Shown in pieces: positions 1-8,633 of a stretch of 64,000 nt of DNA. The stretch is taken from the NCBI GenBank assembly GCA_041395625.1, contig JAWLAE010000001.1, positions 248,001 through 312,000 on the forward strand. The letters run 5' to 3'. Position numbers and translations under genes: made by a program. Every line of letters starts with the position of its first letter. Position 1 is the first letter of the stretch. This stretch comes from CADEED01 sp041395625 (GTDB taxonomy: Bacteria; Pseudomonadota; Gammaproteobacteria; Steroidobacterales; Steroidobacteraceae). The notes beneath the pieces were generated by a model. The model made no database searches. It saw nothing but the letters and a program-made list of their open reading frames with translations, and was not told where the DNA came from.

Positions 1-1
1 T

Positions 2-123
2 CCCTGGGGCATCCCCTATATATATAGATACCCTGGGGAACATGGCTCGTTTGATGTCGGCACGCTTGGATCCGATCGCGCCGCGGGGGCGAGGGCGAAG
101 CCCGTGACATCGGTAATTGGTAG
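2..123 (+). pseudogene. gspG: type II secretion major pseudopilin GspG, C-terminal tail, frameshifted
   Basis: Only the 3' tail of the gene is inside the window. Read from base 2, the frame gives PWGIPYIYRYPGEHG and then GSDRAAGG, the usual GspG C-terminal region. To continue as EGEARDIGNW with a TAG stop at 121-123, one base must be added in the run of five G at 85-89. GspG forms the body of the periplasmic pseudopilus that pushes substrates through the GspD secretin. The tail overlaps the start of gspH by about 20 bases, as expected in this operon. The missing base may be a sequencing error in a homopolymer or a true mutation; the same kind of defect recurs in gspM and gspN. Confidence 0.75.
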
Positions 124-562
124 GTTGGGCGGCTTTACTCTGATCGAGCTCCTGGTGGTGCTCGCAATCCTCACGCTGGTGGCGGCGGCATTGCCGCTGT
201 CGAGCGCTCGAATCCTACCCGCACGCGCGCTGGATGCCGCGGAACTGCAGCTGCTGGCGGATTTGAAGGCTGTGCGCCGCGAGGCGTTGCGCGATGGCAA
301 GACTGCATCGCTTGTGGTCGACCCTGATGGACGCGGTTATCGCGTTGGCGCGCGCGCGCGCGCGCTCGTTTCGCCCTTGACGCTGAGGGTTGCGGGTACG
401 GACGCGGCCGCTAGCGTGAACCTCGCGAGTGTGGCATTTCACTCTGACGGATCCGCGCGAGGCGTGATCCTGCACTTGCGCCACGGCAGGCGCGACCGGC
501 GAGTGGCCGTGTCGGCATTGACGGGAACGCTCGCCAGGTTGCCGGCTCCCGCGTCACCATGA
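104..562 (+). CDS. gspH: type II secretion minor pseudopilin GspH
   Basis: Minor pseudopilin of the type II secretion pseudopilus in the inner membrane and periplasm. The 152-residue product has a short leader MTSVIGRLGG and then FTLIELLVVLAI, the prepilin peptidase site (G before F, E at +5) with a hydrophobic helix. The rest is a short beta-rich pilin domain. GTG at 104 is chosen because it gives a normal ten-residue leader; it overlaps the tail of gspG. The stop overlaps the gspI start in ATGA, so translation is probably coupled. Its position between gspG and gspI supports GspH rather than another pilin. Confidence 0.88.
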   Translation: MTSVIGRLGGFTLIELLVVLAILTLVAAALPLSSARILPARALDAAELQLLADLKAVRREALRDGKTASLVVDPDGRGYRVGARARALVSPLTLRVAGTDAAASVNLASVAFHSDGSARGVILHLRHGRRDRRVAVSALTGTLARLPAPASP

Positions 563-966
563 CAGTCGGTTGTACGCGCTCCCAACGGGGCTTTACACTG
601 ATCGAAGTGATCGTTGCGTTCGCGATCACGATCCTCGTGGTCGGTGCGCTCTATACGGCCTGGGGTGGCGCCTTGGCGCGCAGTGACCGGGCGCGTCGTG
701 AGGCGCTCGCCGTCTTGCATGCCGAGTCGCTCCTTGAGCGAGCGGGGCTCGAGTGGTCGCTCGACGGCCTCGCGCTCGAGAAATCGCTGTTGGGCGGTCT
801 TCGAGGTGAGATCGTGGCGACGCAGCGGCTGCGAGCAGCAGCGCCCGAATCGCCGTTGCGGCTGTTCGATGTCACGGTGACCGTCCAAGGTGCTGACGCT
901 CGCGCGCCGGTCGTTCTGCGTCGGGTGATGGCGGACACCGATGCCCGGCCGACCACCGGTCGGTGA
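559..966 (+). CDS. gspI: type II secretion minor pseudopilin GspI
   Basis: Second minor pseudopilin, 135 residues. The leader MTVGCTRSQRG is followed by FTLIEVIVAFAITILVVGAL, a standard prepilin cleavage and transmembrane region with the conserved Glu at +5. GspI is known to nucleate the pseudopilus tip complex with GspJ and GspK. It starts inside the ATGA that ends gspH, and about 30 bases separate it from the chosen start of gspJ. The gene order H-I-J fixes the assignment. No anomaly is seen. Confidence 0.88.
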   Translation: MTVGCTRSQRGFTLIEVIVAFAITILVVGALYTAWGGALARSDRARREALAVLHAESLLERAGLEWSLDGLALEKSLLGGLRGEIVATQRLRAAAPESPLRLFDVTVTVQGADARAPVVLRRVMADTDARPTTGR

Positions 967-999
967 CACGAGGTGCTTCTTCCAGGGCAGGTGAGAGAA

Positions 1000-1767
1000 A
1001 TGCGCTCCTCGCGACCCGCCGCTCTCGAGGGGGTCCGAGCGCGCTCGCCGCGACGTCACGGGCGTGGCTTTACGCTCATTGAAATCCTAGTCTCATTGGC
1101 GGTCTTGTCTCTGTTGACGCTTGTGTTATACCAAGGTTTGAAGTTCGGATTGCGGGTGTGGGGCCGCACGACTAGCAATAACGCGTCGCTCGAGGGGATC
1201 GTGCGTACACAGGGGCTTCTGCGAACGCAAATGGAATCGCTTTATCCGTTCCGTCCAAATGCCGACCCGGCCCGACGCCGATATCCCGTCGTGGGTGCGA
1301 ATGATGAAATCGAGTTTTCGGCGCCCGGGCCGCAGTCGATGCCAGACATCGGCTACTACCGATGGCGCGTGTTTGTGCGCCGCGTGGGCAAGACTAACTC
1401 TCTTTGGGCGGCGTGGCGAATCGACCGCGACGGACTGTCGGCGACGATTGAGGAAACTTCGAACGCGGGCTGGACGGAAGAAGAGCTCGTGGCGAACATC
1501 TCGAGCATCCGAATCAGGTATTTCGACGTCTTCGATTCGCCGATCGCGAACGTCTCGGACGACGCTGCGCGCGCACGATCGGTTACTGCTCCGCGCGGTG
1601 AGTGGCTTCCGATCTGGCGTGATCGCGCGCGTGTACCCGGGCTGATCGAACTCAGCGTGGATTTTCCGGGCCAGGATCGGCGCATCTGGCCACCGCTAGT
1701 CATCCGGCCGCGCGTTACGGATGATGTAAGTTGTGAGTACGATTCGGTAAGCCAGCAATGTCGTTAG
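1000..1767 (+). CDS. gspJ: type II secretion minor pseudopilin GspJ
   Basis: Minor pseudopilin of the tip complex, larger than H and I as usual for GspJ (255 residues from ATG 1000). A basic leader ends RRHGRG and is followed by FTLIEILVSLAVLSLLTLVL. The body carries the typical J-type region with WRVFVRRVGKTNSLWAAWRI. ATG 1000 is preferred over GTG 973 because a GGTGAG stretch lies just upstream and the leader is shorter; the 973 start cannot be excluded. The 3' end overlaps the next gene by ten bases. A gspK gene, normally next, is not present. Confidence 0.85.
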   Translation: MRSSRPAALEGVRARSPRRHGRGFTLIEILVSLAVLSLLTLVLYQGLKFGLRVWGRTTSNNASLEGIVRTQGLLRTQMESLYPFRPNADPARRRYPVVGANDEIEFSAPGPQSMPDIGYYRWRVFVRRVGKTNSLWAAWRIDRDGLSATIEETSNAGWTEEELVANISSIRIRYFDVFDSPIANVSDDAARARSVTAPRGEWLPIWRDRARVPGLIELSVDFPGQDRRIWPPLVIRPRVTDDVSCEYDSVSQQCR

Positions 1768-2879
1768 TAGATAAGGGATTGTCACTGATCCGGACCGCGC
1801 GGCGCATGCTGGCAGCGTGCGCCGAGTTCATGGCGGCGTTCGGGACGTGGTGGGGCGGCCAGCTGCGCGCGAGCGGCCAGGAAATGCTCGCAGCGTTGCC
1901 ATGGCGCCGTCGTACCGTGCTGCGAGTCGAACCGATCGAGTTAGTCGTCGAGTGCTGGCGTGGGCGGCGCATGGTGCGTGATGCGACGATTCAGTGGTCG
2001 GGCCACACTGCGGACCTCCCTGCCGCGATCGCGTGTTGGCTGGCAGAGGAACTGGATCCGCCTCGTGCACTCGCCATCGATCTCGCGCCGCGCTTCATGT
2101 GGTTGAAGTCACGCGTCTTACCGCGCGCCGTGCGCGCTCAGCTCGCTCGGGTACTCGACTTGCGCCACGAGCACGACTGGCCGCTGCGGCGCGGCGAATT
2201 GGTGACGACGCACTGGCTTGAACCCCCGATCGATGTTTCGCCCGATCAGCTCGAGGTCACCCTTGCCGCAATTCGGCGGCAGCTGTTCGACGCAATCGTA
2301 ACGCCGCTTCGGGAACGCCACATTAGGGTGACCTCACTGACCGCTCGCGCTGGCACTGGGCATGGTCGTCGCTACGTCTTTAGCGCCGCGCTCGAACGAG
2401 CGGCGCCTTATGCGGAACCCCGTGGCCTGCGAGTGGTTCTCGCCACGAGCCTCGCCGCACTCCTGTGCGCAGGGATTGTTTTTCCGTTCTGGTATCAGTC
2501 TGACGAGCGGGCGGGCATTGAACGCGCGCAAGCAGCGGTTGAGCGGGATGCGCGCGTGGCACGCATGCTCTATCGCGAGGACCAAGCCGTCAGCGAGGAC
2601 GTGGCAGCCTTGGTCGCCACCGCGCGCCGCGCAACTGTGGGTCAGGCGATCGCGGAGCTCACGCAGTTGCTGCCCGCGCCGATCTGGGTTCAGTCGCTCA
2701 CGGCTGATGGTGTGCAGGTGCGGCTCGTGGCGATCGTACCGATCGCGACGGATCCGGCGAAGTTGTTGGTCGGAGCAACCGCACTGGCTGATCCCAAAGT
2801 AGTCTCGCGTCGCAACCTGGGTGTGGGCCGATCACAAGATCGGATCGAGATCGCGTTCACGCTCGCGGAGCGCACATGA
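1758..2879 (+). CDS. gspL: type II secretion inner-membrane protein GspL (PilN-like C-terminus)
   Basis: The 373-residue protein has an N-terminal cytoplasmic part of about 220 residues, a single membrane segment near residues 225-245 (VVLATSLAALLCAGIVFPFWY) and a periplasmic PilN-like region. This is the layout of GspL, which recruits the GspE ATPase to the inner-membrane platform and pairs with GspM. Sequence similarity of GspL proteins is low, so the call rests on architecture plus position directly before gspM. It overlaps gspJ and, through ATGA, gspM. The gene that normally separates J from L (gspK) is missing. Confidence 0.75.
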   Translation: MSLVDKGLSLIRTARRMLAACAEFMAAFGTWWGGQLRASGQEMLAALPWRRRTVLRVEPIELVVECWRGRRMVRDATIQWSGHTADLPAAIACWLAEELDPPRALAIDLAPRFMWLKSRVLPRAVRAQLARVLDLRHEHDWPLRRGELVTTHWLEPPIDVSPDQLEVTLAAIRRQLFDAIVTPLRERHIRVTSLTARAGTGHGRRYVFSAALERAAPYAEPRGLRVVLATSLAALLCAGIVFPFWYQSDERAGIERAQAAVERDARVARMLYREDQAVSEDVAALVATARRATVGQAIAELTQLLPAPIWVQSLTADGVQVRLVAIVPIATDPAKLLVGATALADPKVVSRRNLGVGRSQDRIEIAFTLAERT

Positions 2880-3555
2880 GCGCCGTGGACGCAATGACGA
2901 ATGCGGCGGTGGCGCGCCGCGTTCGCACTTGGCTGGATCGGCTCCAGGCCCGACCCCTGCGGCAACAACGAGCAATCGCTTGGGGATTGTTAGCGGTCGC
3001 GCTGATCTCAACTGTCGCCGCGATCGGCTGGCCGCTGGCGAATTCGATCCTACAGCATCGCGCGTGGCGCGCCGAAGCGCTGACGTCCCTGGCGCGCGAT
3101 CGGGGTTTCGCGGCGGCGAAGGCGAGTCTCTTGCGAACGCAGGAATCGCTGGCCGCGCATCCTGCACGAACCTTCATCTATGCCGAGGCCGTGGGTACGG
3201 CCGAAGGCTTGCTGCGCGGCGAGGTGCAGGGGCTCTGGTCGCGGGCGGGTGTAGCGGCCCCAGAGCTTGAAATCCTGCCCGCCTTGCATACGCGCGAGAG
3301 CCTCACGCGCATTTCGGTCAAGGGCGCCGTCAGCGCGAGTGTCGATCAGTGGTTGCGATTTCTCGATCAGATTGAACGTTCGAGCCATCTTATCGTGCTT
3401 GATCAGATGTCGGTCAGCTCCCGGACTATCAGCCCACCGATGGGAATGCCGCGCTCGCGATCCGGTTTGTCGCGCACGCGTTCGTGCATCCGCCGGCCGA
3501 CAATGTCGGCGGCGCGTCGACGGCTGATACGTCGGGATCGGGAGCGCGCACCTGA
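2876..3555 (+). pseudogene. gspM: type II secretion protein GspM, one-base frameshift
   Basis: GspM-type inner-membrane protein. A basic N-terminus, one membrane helix (AIAWGLLAVALISTVAAIGW) and a periplasmic ferredoxin-like region are read intact up to about residue 182 (DQMSVSSR, about 3421). From there the original frame becomes an arginine-rich low-quality tail. A frame one base back continues sensibly as DYQPTDGNAALAIRFVA and ends with TGA at 3553-3555, which overlaps the ATG of the next gene. One G appears to be missing from the CCCGG at 3419-3424. GspM partners GspL in the assembly platform. Whether the defect is biological or a sequence error cannot be decided here. Confidence 0.72.
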
Positions 3556-4203
3556 TGCTGCGTTGGCGCCGATCGACCGCGGTATTGCTCGCGTGCAACG
3601 TGCTCGCGACCGCGATGCTCGTCGGGCTGGCGTGGCGCTTGCCATCGGTCGAGACAACGCTTGGAAGCCTTCAACCGCACGCCGTGCCGCCGTTACGGAT
3701 CGCGGCCTGGCCGGAGCGTCCAGGTTTGGATCCCACTGCCTTGACGGATAATGCTCTGTTCTATGCCACGCGTCGTTTCTACGTCGCACCCCCGCCGACA
3801 GTGCCCTTACCGCGACCCGGCTACGTGCTCGCAGCGGTGATGCTACGGGCTAACAAGCCCGCCGTGGCAATTCTGCAAAAAGTAGAAGGGCCGGGCGTGT
3901 TGCGGGTGAAGGCGGGCGACGCGGTGGAAGGCTGGCAGGTGAAGTCCGTAGACCTGCAACGCGTGCGACTGGAAAATGGACCAGAGTCATTTGACTTGAC
4001 GCGTGCCGGTGGCGACTCGCCCGCGACGCTGTCCGCCGGACTGCGGCGCGGGATCATTCCGGGGCAGCGGTGGAAACGCCTGCGCCGGCGCCAGCGGGCG
4101 GGGTGCGGCAACTGGGGGCGAGCGGCTCGGGTGCGGTGTCGCTGGCGTCGAATCAGCCACCGGCCTCGAAGCCGCGGCTGTACACACCGCCGCCACCGCG
4201 CTA
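3555..4203 (+). pseudogene. gspN: GspN/GspC-like type II secretion component, one-base frameshift
   Basis: The product begins with a membrane anchor (TAVLLACNVLATAMLVGLAW) and a periplasmic domain containing KAGDAVEGWQVKSV, similar to the homology region of GspC/XpsN proteins that bridges platform and secretin. The frame is good to about residue 168 and then turns arginine-rich. Adding one G to the four-G run at 4061-4064 restores a proline/alanine-rich tail (AAVETPAPAPAGGVRQ) ending RLYTPPPPR and TAG at 4201-4203. Position between gspM and gspD matches the XpsN slot of Xanthomonas-type operons. The 130 bases up to gspD hold nothing recognisable. Confidence 0.65.
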
Positions 4204-4333
4204 GCGACGTACCCGTCAGCGCCATCGCGGAACACCTTCGATACCTTTTACAATTAACAATCACGAATTACGACATCGAGAACCGAGGCTGCGGCGCCCG
4301 CAGGCCACCGATCTTGAAGCAACAGGTCTGCCA

Positions 4334-6601
4334 GTGAACGATGCTTTCGCACAACATGTCCGCGCTTCTGTGGTCAATATTGCGTCTTTACTCATGGCGA
4401 GCTTGTTATTCAGTAGTTGTCAGTCGGTAGTACCAACGGCGGCTTATCCGCCAGGCAGCGTGGCAAGCGTATCGGTCGATGGACCGGAGGCCTCGGTCAC
4501 TGTCGCGCCGGCAATACCGGATGCGAGCACCACACCGGTACACAGTGACCCGGTAAGACCCGAATCGCTGTCACGGGCGCCGGTATTGATTACCGCGCCG
4601 GTGGGCGATGTCGCAACTGCGCGTGAACCGCCTCGCTTGCCGACGTTGTTTCCTGGCACGGGCCAGCTGATCAATGCCGCACCGAGGGAACCAGTATCCG
4701 ACGACTCCCAGGCGGGCGGCGTAGGGCTACAGCTCGCATTCGAGAACGTCGAGATTTCGGGCGTGGCCGCTACGGTGCTGGGTGAAGGCCTTGGGCTGAG
4801 TTACACCATTGATCCGGCCGTCAAGGGCGCGATGACGCTGCAGTCTACCCGGCCGCTGGCGCGCGATGACGTGTTGGCTGCGCTCGAAGCCGCGTTGCGT
4901 CTGCAGGACGTCGCGCTGGTGGAATCCGCCGGCTCTTATCGCGTGGTGCCGATGAAGGACGCTCCGCGCATGGTCGCCGGCATTCGTGCGCCTGCGGCTG
5001 CGCGGCTACCAGGCTACGCGGTGCAGATCGTGCCGCTGCAGTTCGTCAGCGCGGCAGAAATGGAAAAGATCCTTCAGCCATTCGCACCGCAGGGGGCGGT
5101 CTTGCGCGTCGATAGCTCGCGGAACTTGTTAGTACTGGCCGCCTCAGGTGCAGACCTTGCAGTACTGCAGGATGTCATCCGAACATTCGATACGGACTGG
5201 CTCGCGGGCATGTCCTTTGGACTGTATCCCCTGACGTATGTCGATGCACCGACGCTGGCCAATGAACTCGGCGAGATATTCTCGGATGCGACGAGCCCGC
5301 TCGCCGGGGTCGTGCGGCTCGTGCCGCTGGCAAGGTTGAACTCCATACTGGTCATCACGCCGCAAACCCGCTATTTGACCGACGTCGAGACCTGGATCCG
5401 GCGCCTGGATTTGGGCGGTACGACCCCAGGCCGACGCATCTATGTGTATGACGTGCAGTACGGAAAGGCAGTTGATCTCGCGACTTCGTTGAGCAAAATT
5501 CTCACTTTGACATCTGGCACGGAAGCCAGCGGCGGTGGCGCGCCGAACGCAAGCGCGAGCACGAATGCTAGTCGCGCGACGGTCGGGGCGAATGGCACCA
5601 CGGGTCTCGGGCCGAGTCTCGCGGGCAGCGAGAACGACGTGCCACGGTCGGCCGTTGCCGACTTTGCAGTCCCGGGTGGCGATACGCTCAAGATTGTCCC
5701 CAACGAAGAAACCAATGCACTATTGATTTATGCCACGCCGAGCGAATTCAGCGTGGTCGACAGTGCGCTGCAGCGGCTCGATCAGCCAGTGCGCCAAGTG
5801 TTGATCGAAGCGTCGCTCGCCGAAGTCACGCTGACCGATGATCTGCGCTATGGCGTGCAATGGTCGTACGAAGGCGGTGACGGCCCGCTGATTCTGAGTG
5901 AGTCGGGTAGCGGTGGCATCGCGCAACGATTTCCAGGCTTTTCTTACTTGTTCACCGGGCGACCGGACATTCGTGCCGTGCTGAATTCGATCGAGTCGGT
6001 GACCAAGGTACGCGTGATTTCCTCGCCGAAATTATTGGTGCTCAACAATCGTGAAGCGCAACTACAGATCGGTGATCAGGTGCCGGTCGTCACGCAGTCG
6101 GCGGTGGGTACCGTGGCGCCCGATGCACCCATCGTGAACTCGGTGAGTTTTCGCGATACGGGTGTGATCCTGCGTGTGACCCCACGCGCCAACAAGAACG
6201 GCATGGTGTATCTCGATATTGCACAGGAAATAAGCGACGTCGTCCCGACGACCACGTCGGGAATCGATTCCCCCACCATTCAGCAACGCAAGTTGAGTAC
6301 AACTGTGGCCGTTCGAGACGGCGAAACGATCGCGTTAGGCGGTCTGATACGCGAACGCAATTCGAAAAGCCGCAGCGGCGTGCCACTGCTGTCGAAAATA
6401 CCCGCGCTCGGTGCATTGTTTCGCAGCACCAATGATGCGCAGGGACGGACAGAACTCATCATGCTAATCACGCCGCGGGTGCTCGACAGTCCTGCCGACA
6501 CGCGACCCATGCTTGAGGACTTGCGCAATCAGTTTCGGCGGCTGAGAACGATTCGCGGCGTCTGGCCAAGTTCGCCTGAAAAGCAGTCTTTAGTCGAGTA
6601 G
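4334..6601 (+). CDS. gspD: type II secretion secretin GspD
   Basis: Outer-membrane secretin, 755 residues, the exit channel for folded exoproteins. An N-terminal hydrophobic stretch ends in the lipobox-like LLFSSC, so the protein is probably a lipoprotein. N0 to N3 periplasmic domains follow (N0 near 130-200), then a Ser/Asn/Gly-rich loop near 400-440 and the secretin domain near 510-735 with VPVVTQ and the conserved ETIALGGLI and VPLLSKIPALGALF motifs. GTG 4334 is chosen because the ATG at 4394 would remove the signal's basic region. It is the last gene of the operon and is followed by a terminator. Unlike gspG, gspM and gspN, this gene is intact. Confidence 0.93.
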   Translation: MNDAFAQHVRASVVNIASLLMASLLFSSCQSVVPTAAYPPGSVASVSVDGPEASVTVAPAIPDASTTPVHSDPVRPESLSRAPVLITAPVGDVATAREPPRLPTLFPGTGQLINAAPREPVSDDSQAGGVGLQLAFENVEISGVAATVLGEGLGLSYTIDPAVKGAMTLQSTRPLARDDVLAALEAALRLQDVALVESAGSYRVVPMKDAPRMVAGIRAPAAARLPGYAVQIVPLQFVSAAEMEKILQPFAPQGAVLRVDSSRNLLVLAASGADLAVLQDVIRTFDTDWLAGMSFGLYPLTYVDAPTLANELGEIFSDATSPLAGVVRLVPLARLNSILVITPQTRYLTDVETWIRRLDLGGTTPGRRIYVYDVQYGKAVDLATSLSKILTLTSGTEASGGGAPNASASTNASRATVGANGTTGLGPSLAGSENDVPRSAVADFAVPGGDTLKIVPNEETNALLIYATPSEFSVVDSALQRLDQPVRQVLIEASLAEVTLTDDLRYGVQWSYEGGDGPLILSESGSGGIAQRFPGFSYLFTGRPDIRAVLNSIESVTKVRVISSPKLLVLNNREAQLQIGDQVPVVTQSAVGTVAPDAPIVNSVSFRDTGVILRVTPRANKNGMVYLDIAQEISDVVPTTTSGIDSPTIQQRKLSTTVAVRDGETIALGGLIRERNSKSRSGVPLLSKIPALGALFRSTNDAQGRTELIMLITPRVLDSPADTRPMLEDLRNQFRRLRTIRGVWPSSPEKQSLVE

Positions 6602-6663
6602 CGGGCACTGGGTGGCTTCCGAAGCAGTCATATCGGGAGTCATATTGTTGCGTTTTGTAACGT

Positions 6664-6698
6664 AAAGGACGGGGTGAGGTGAGTCCCCCGTCCTTTTT
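6664..6698 (+). terminator. intrinsic terminator after gspD
   Basis: AAAGGACGGGG (6664-6674) pairs perfectly with CCCCGTCCTTT (6686-6696) around an 11-base loop and is followed by further T residues. It closes the secretion operon and lies just upstream of the recombinase genes, which begin at 6715. Confidence 0.85.
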
Positions 6699-6714
6699 CG
6701 TTGGGAGACGAGCG

Positions 6715-7662
6715 ATGCACAGATGGGACCGGCTACAAGAGCGATATATAGAAGAGTACCGCGCGCGCGGTCGTGCGGAGGCGACCAACCAGCATGTTCG
6801 CTGGCAACTCGAGGATTGGGGCGCATGGCTGAAGCGGCGTCGCCCGCGCGTCGTGCTGGAGCGGCTTGATCCGCAACTGCATGTCGATTATCTCGCCGCG
6901 CGCTCGAGCTTCAAGGCGAAGTCGACCGTGTACGGCGTGCTGTCGAAGATGCGTTGTTTTGGCGACTTCCTTGTTAGGGAAGAGGTCTGGGCGAGCAACC
7001 CGCTGCGCTGGATGCAGGGCCCGAAGATCATCCCTTACAACCGGATGCAGCGACGGCTCGATCGGGCGCACCTGGAGGCTCTCTGGCGAGCGGCGGCGAG
7101 TGCGCCGGGGGACTACTCGCGGCACTTGTGGGTGACGGTGTTGGCGCTGCTGTACGGCACGGGGCTGCGTCGTGGCGAGTTGTCGCGTCTCACGCTCGAT
7201 CAGATCGATCGGGCCGACGGCACGATCCGGCTCGATGGCCGCAAGAGCGGTTGTGAGCGCTGCGTGCCGCTGCCGGAGATGGTACGCCGGTGTCTCGAGG
7301 TCTATTGGCCCGCGCGGCACAACCGGCTGGAGGCGACTGGGCGGTTGAGCGAGACCGCGCTGCTCGTGAGCAGCCACGGCACGCGCTTGAGTAGTGAGTC
7401 GATCAGCAACGGCGTGCGGCGACTCGCCTGTCGCGCGCAGATCCCGTATTCGAGTCTGCATCAGTTCCGGCACAGCTGTGCCTCGGATCTGCTGGCGGCC
7501 GGGGTGGGCATCGCCGACGTGCAGCAGATCCTGGGGCACGCGAGCGTCGCCACCACCGTCATTTATACCCATATCGCCGATCCGGCGCGTCGCGCCGCGA
7601 TGGCACGCCACCCACTGAACGACTGGTTGTACGTCCCCGAGCGTGCTGAGGAGGCCGCATGA
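6715..7662 (+). CDS. ritA: RIT tyrosine recombinase A
   Basis: Site-specific tyrosine recombinase, 315 residues from ATG 6715, chosen over 6679 because the earlier start would run through the terminator. The N-terminal SAM-like DNA-binding part (about 1-105) is followed by the catalytic domain with Arg in GTGLRRGELSRL, HxxR in LHQFRHS, His in ILGHASV and the nucleophile Tyr in VIYTHI. The full catalytic set is therefore present. The stop overlaps ritB in ATGA, so the three subunits are probably made together. Confidence 0.85.
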   Translation: MHRWDRLQERYIEEYRARGRAEATNQHVRWQLEDWGAWLKRRRPRVVLERLDPQLHVDYLAARSSFKAKSTVYGVLSKMRCFGDFLVREEVWASNPLRWMQGPKIIPYNRMQRRLDRAHLEALWRAAASAPGDYSRHLWVTVLALLYGTGLRRGELSRLTLDQIDRADGTIRLDGRKSGCERCVPLPEMVRRCLEVYWPARHNRLEATGRLSETALLVSSHGTRLSSESISNGVRRLACRAQIPYSSLHQFRHSCASDLLAAGVGIADVQQILGHASVATTVIYTHIADPARRAAMARHPLNDWLYVPERAEEAA

Positions 7663-8633
7663 GCGCCAACATCCGCGAGCTGCCCCGTGTGCTGGGCGAG
7701 CCACTCGATCCGTTGATCGAAGGCTATCTGACCTATCTGCTGACCGTGAGCCGCAAGGCACCGCGCACCGTCATCGACGTGCGCTGCACGCTGCGCCGGG
7801 CGGTGAACGGCTTGGCGACGCAACGCCCCACCGTGCCCGTGTGGCTGCTCGAGTTCAGTGACTTCGTGCACTGGTTTGAGCGCGAACGACGCGCGGGCCG
7901 CTCAGCGGCCTCGCTCGCCAAGGACGCGAGCCACCTGCGCGGCTTTCTCAACTACGCGTGGCGCAGCGGCCGCGCCAGCCGCAACGTACTGGCGGGTTTT
8001 AACCTGCATGACACGGTGACCCGGAACGTGCCGGCCTTTCTCACCGAGGCCGAAGCCGAGCAACTGGTGCGCGCTTGTCCGCGCGGGGATTTTGCGGCGC
8101 GGCGCGATCGGTTGGTCATTTTGCTGCTGTATGGCTGCGGTTTGCGCACCGCGGAGCTCTGTCAGCTCGAGGTGGCCGATATCAACCGCGAGCGCCAGGA
8201 GCTGATCGTGCGCCACGGCAAGGGCGACAAGCGCCGCGTCGTGCCGATCCCCGACGGCGTGTACTGTGAGCTGCTGGCGTACCTGTTGGAACTCGATCGC
8301 AAGCGCGGTGCGCTGCTGCGCACGGCGTTCCTCGCGCGGCGCATCCGTGCCAAGGACGTGTGCGACATCGTCGCGGCAGCACGCACCCGCGCCGGCATCC
8401 GCCGGGCGATGACCGCGCGCACCCTGCGTCATTCGTTCGCCACCCACCTGATGGATCGCGGCGCGGACGTGGCCGTCATCGCCTCGCTCATGGGTCATCG
8501 CTCCCCGCAAGAGAGCGGCGTGTACCTGCATGTCCTGCCCGGTCGCACCCAAGCGGCCGTGGCCCAGTTGCTCACACCCGCCCCGTCAGCCTCGATCACC
8601 ACCCCGTCGAACCCGACCCGGGAGACGCCATGA
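7659..8633 (+). CDS. ritB: RIT tyrosine recombinase B
   Basis: Second recombinase of the trio, 324 residues. Catalytic-domain motifs are GCGLRTAELCQL (Arg), ARTLRHSFATHL, LMGHRSP (His) and GVYLHV (Tyr). In box II the first His of the usual HxxR is replaced by Arg (RTLRH), which might weaken catalysis or mark a division of labour with ritA and ritC. It overlaps both neighbours by four bases. A proline/threonine-rich tail follows the catalytic domain. Confidence 0.85.
   Translation: MSANIRELPRVLGEPLDPLIEGYLTYLLTVSRKAPRTVIDVRCTLRRAVNGLATQRPTVPVWLLEFSDFVHWFERERRAGRSAASLAKDASHLRGFLNYAWRSGRASRNVLAGFNLHDTVTRNVPAFLTEAEAEQLVRACPRGDFAARRDRLVILLLYGCGLRTAELCQLEVADINRERQELIVRHGKGDKRRVVPIPDGVYCELLAYLLELDRKRGALLRTAFLARRIRAKDVCDIVAAARTRAGIRRAMTARTLRHSFATHLMDRGADVAVIASLMGHRSPQESGVYLHVLPGRTQAAVAQLLTPAPSASITTPSNPTRETP

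Noticed and set aside
2876..4203. Programmed frameshifting in gspM and gspN
   Set aside because: No slippery heptamer with a downstream structure is apparent, and such recoding is not known for these genes. One-base loss next to G/C runs explains both.
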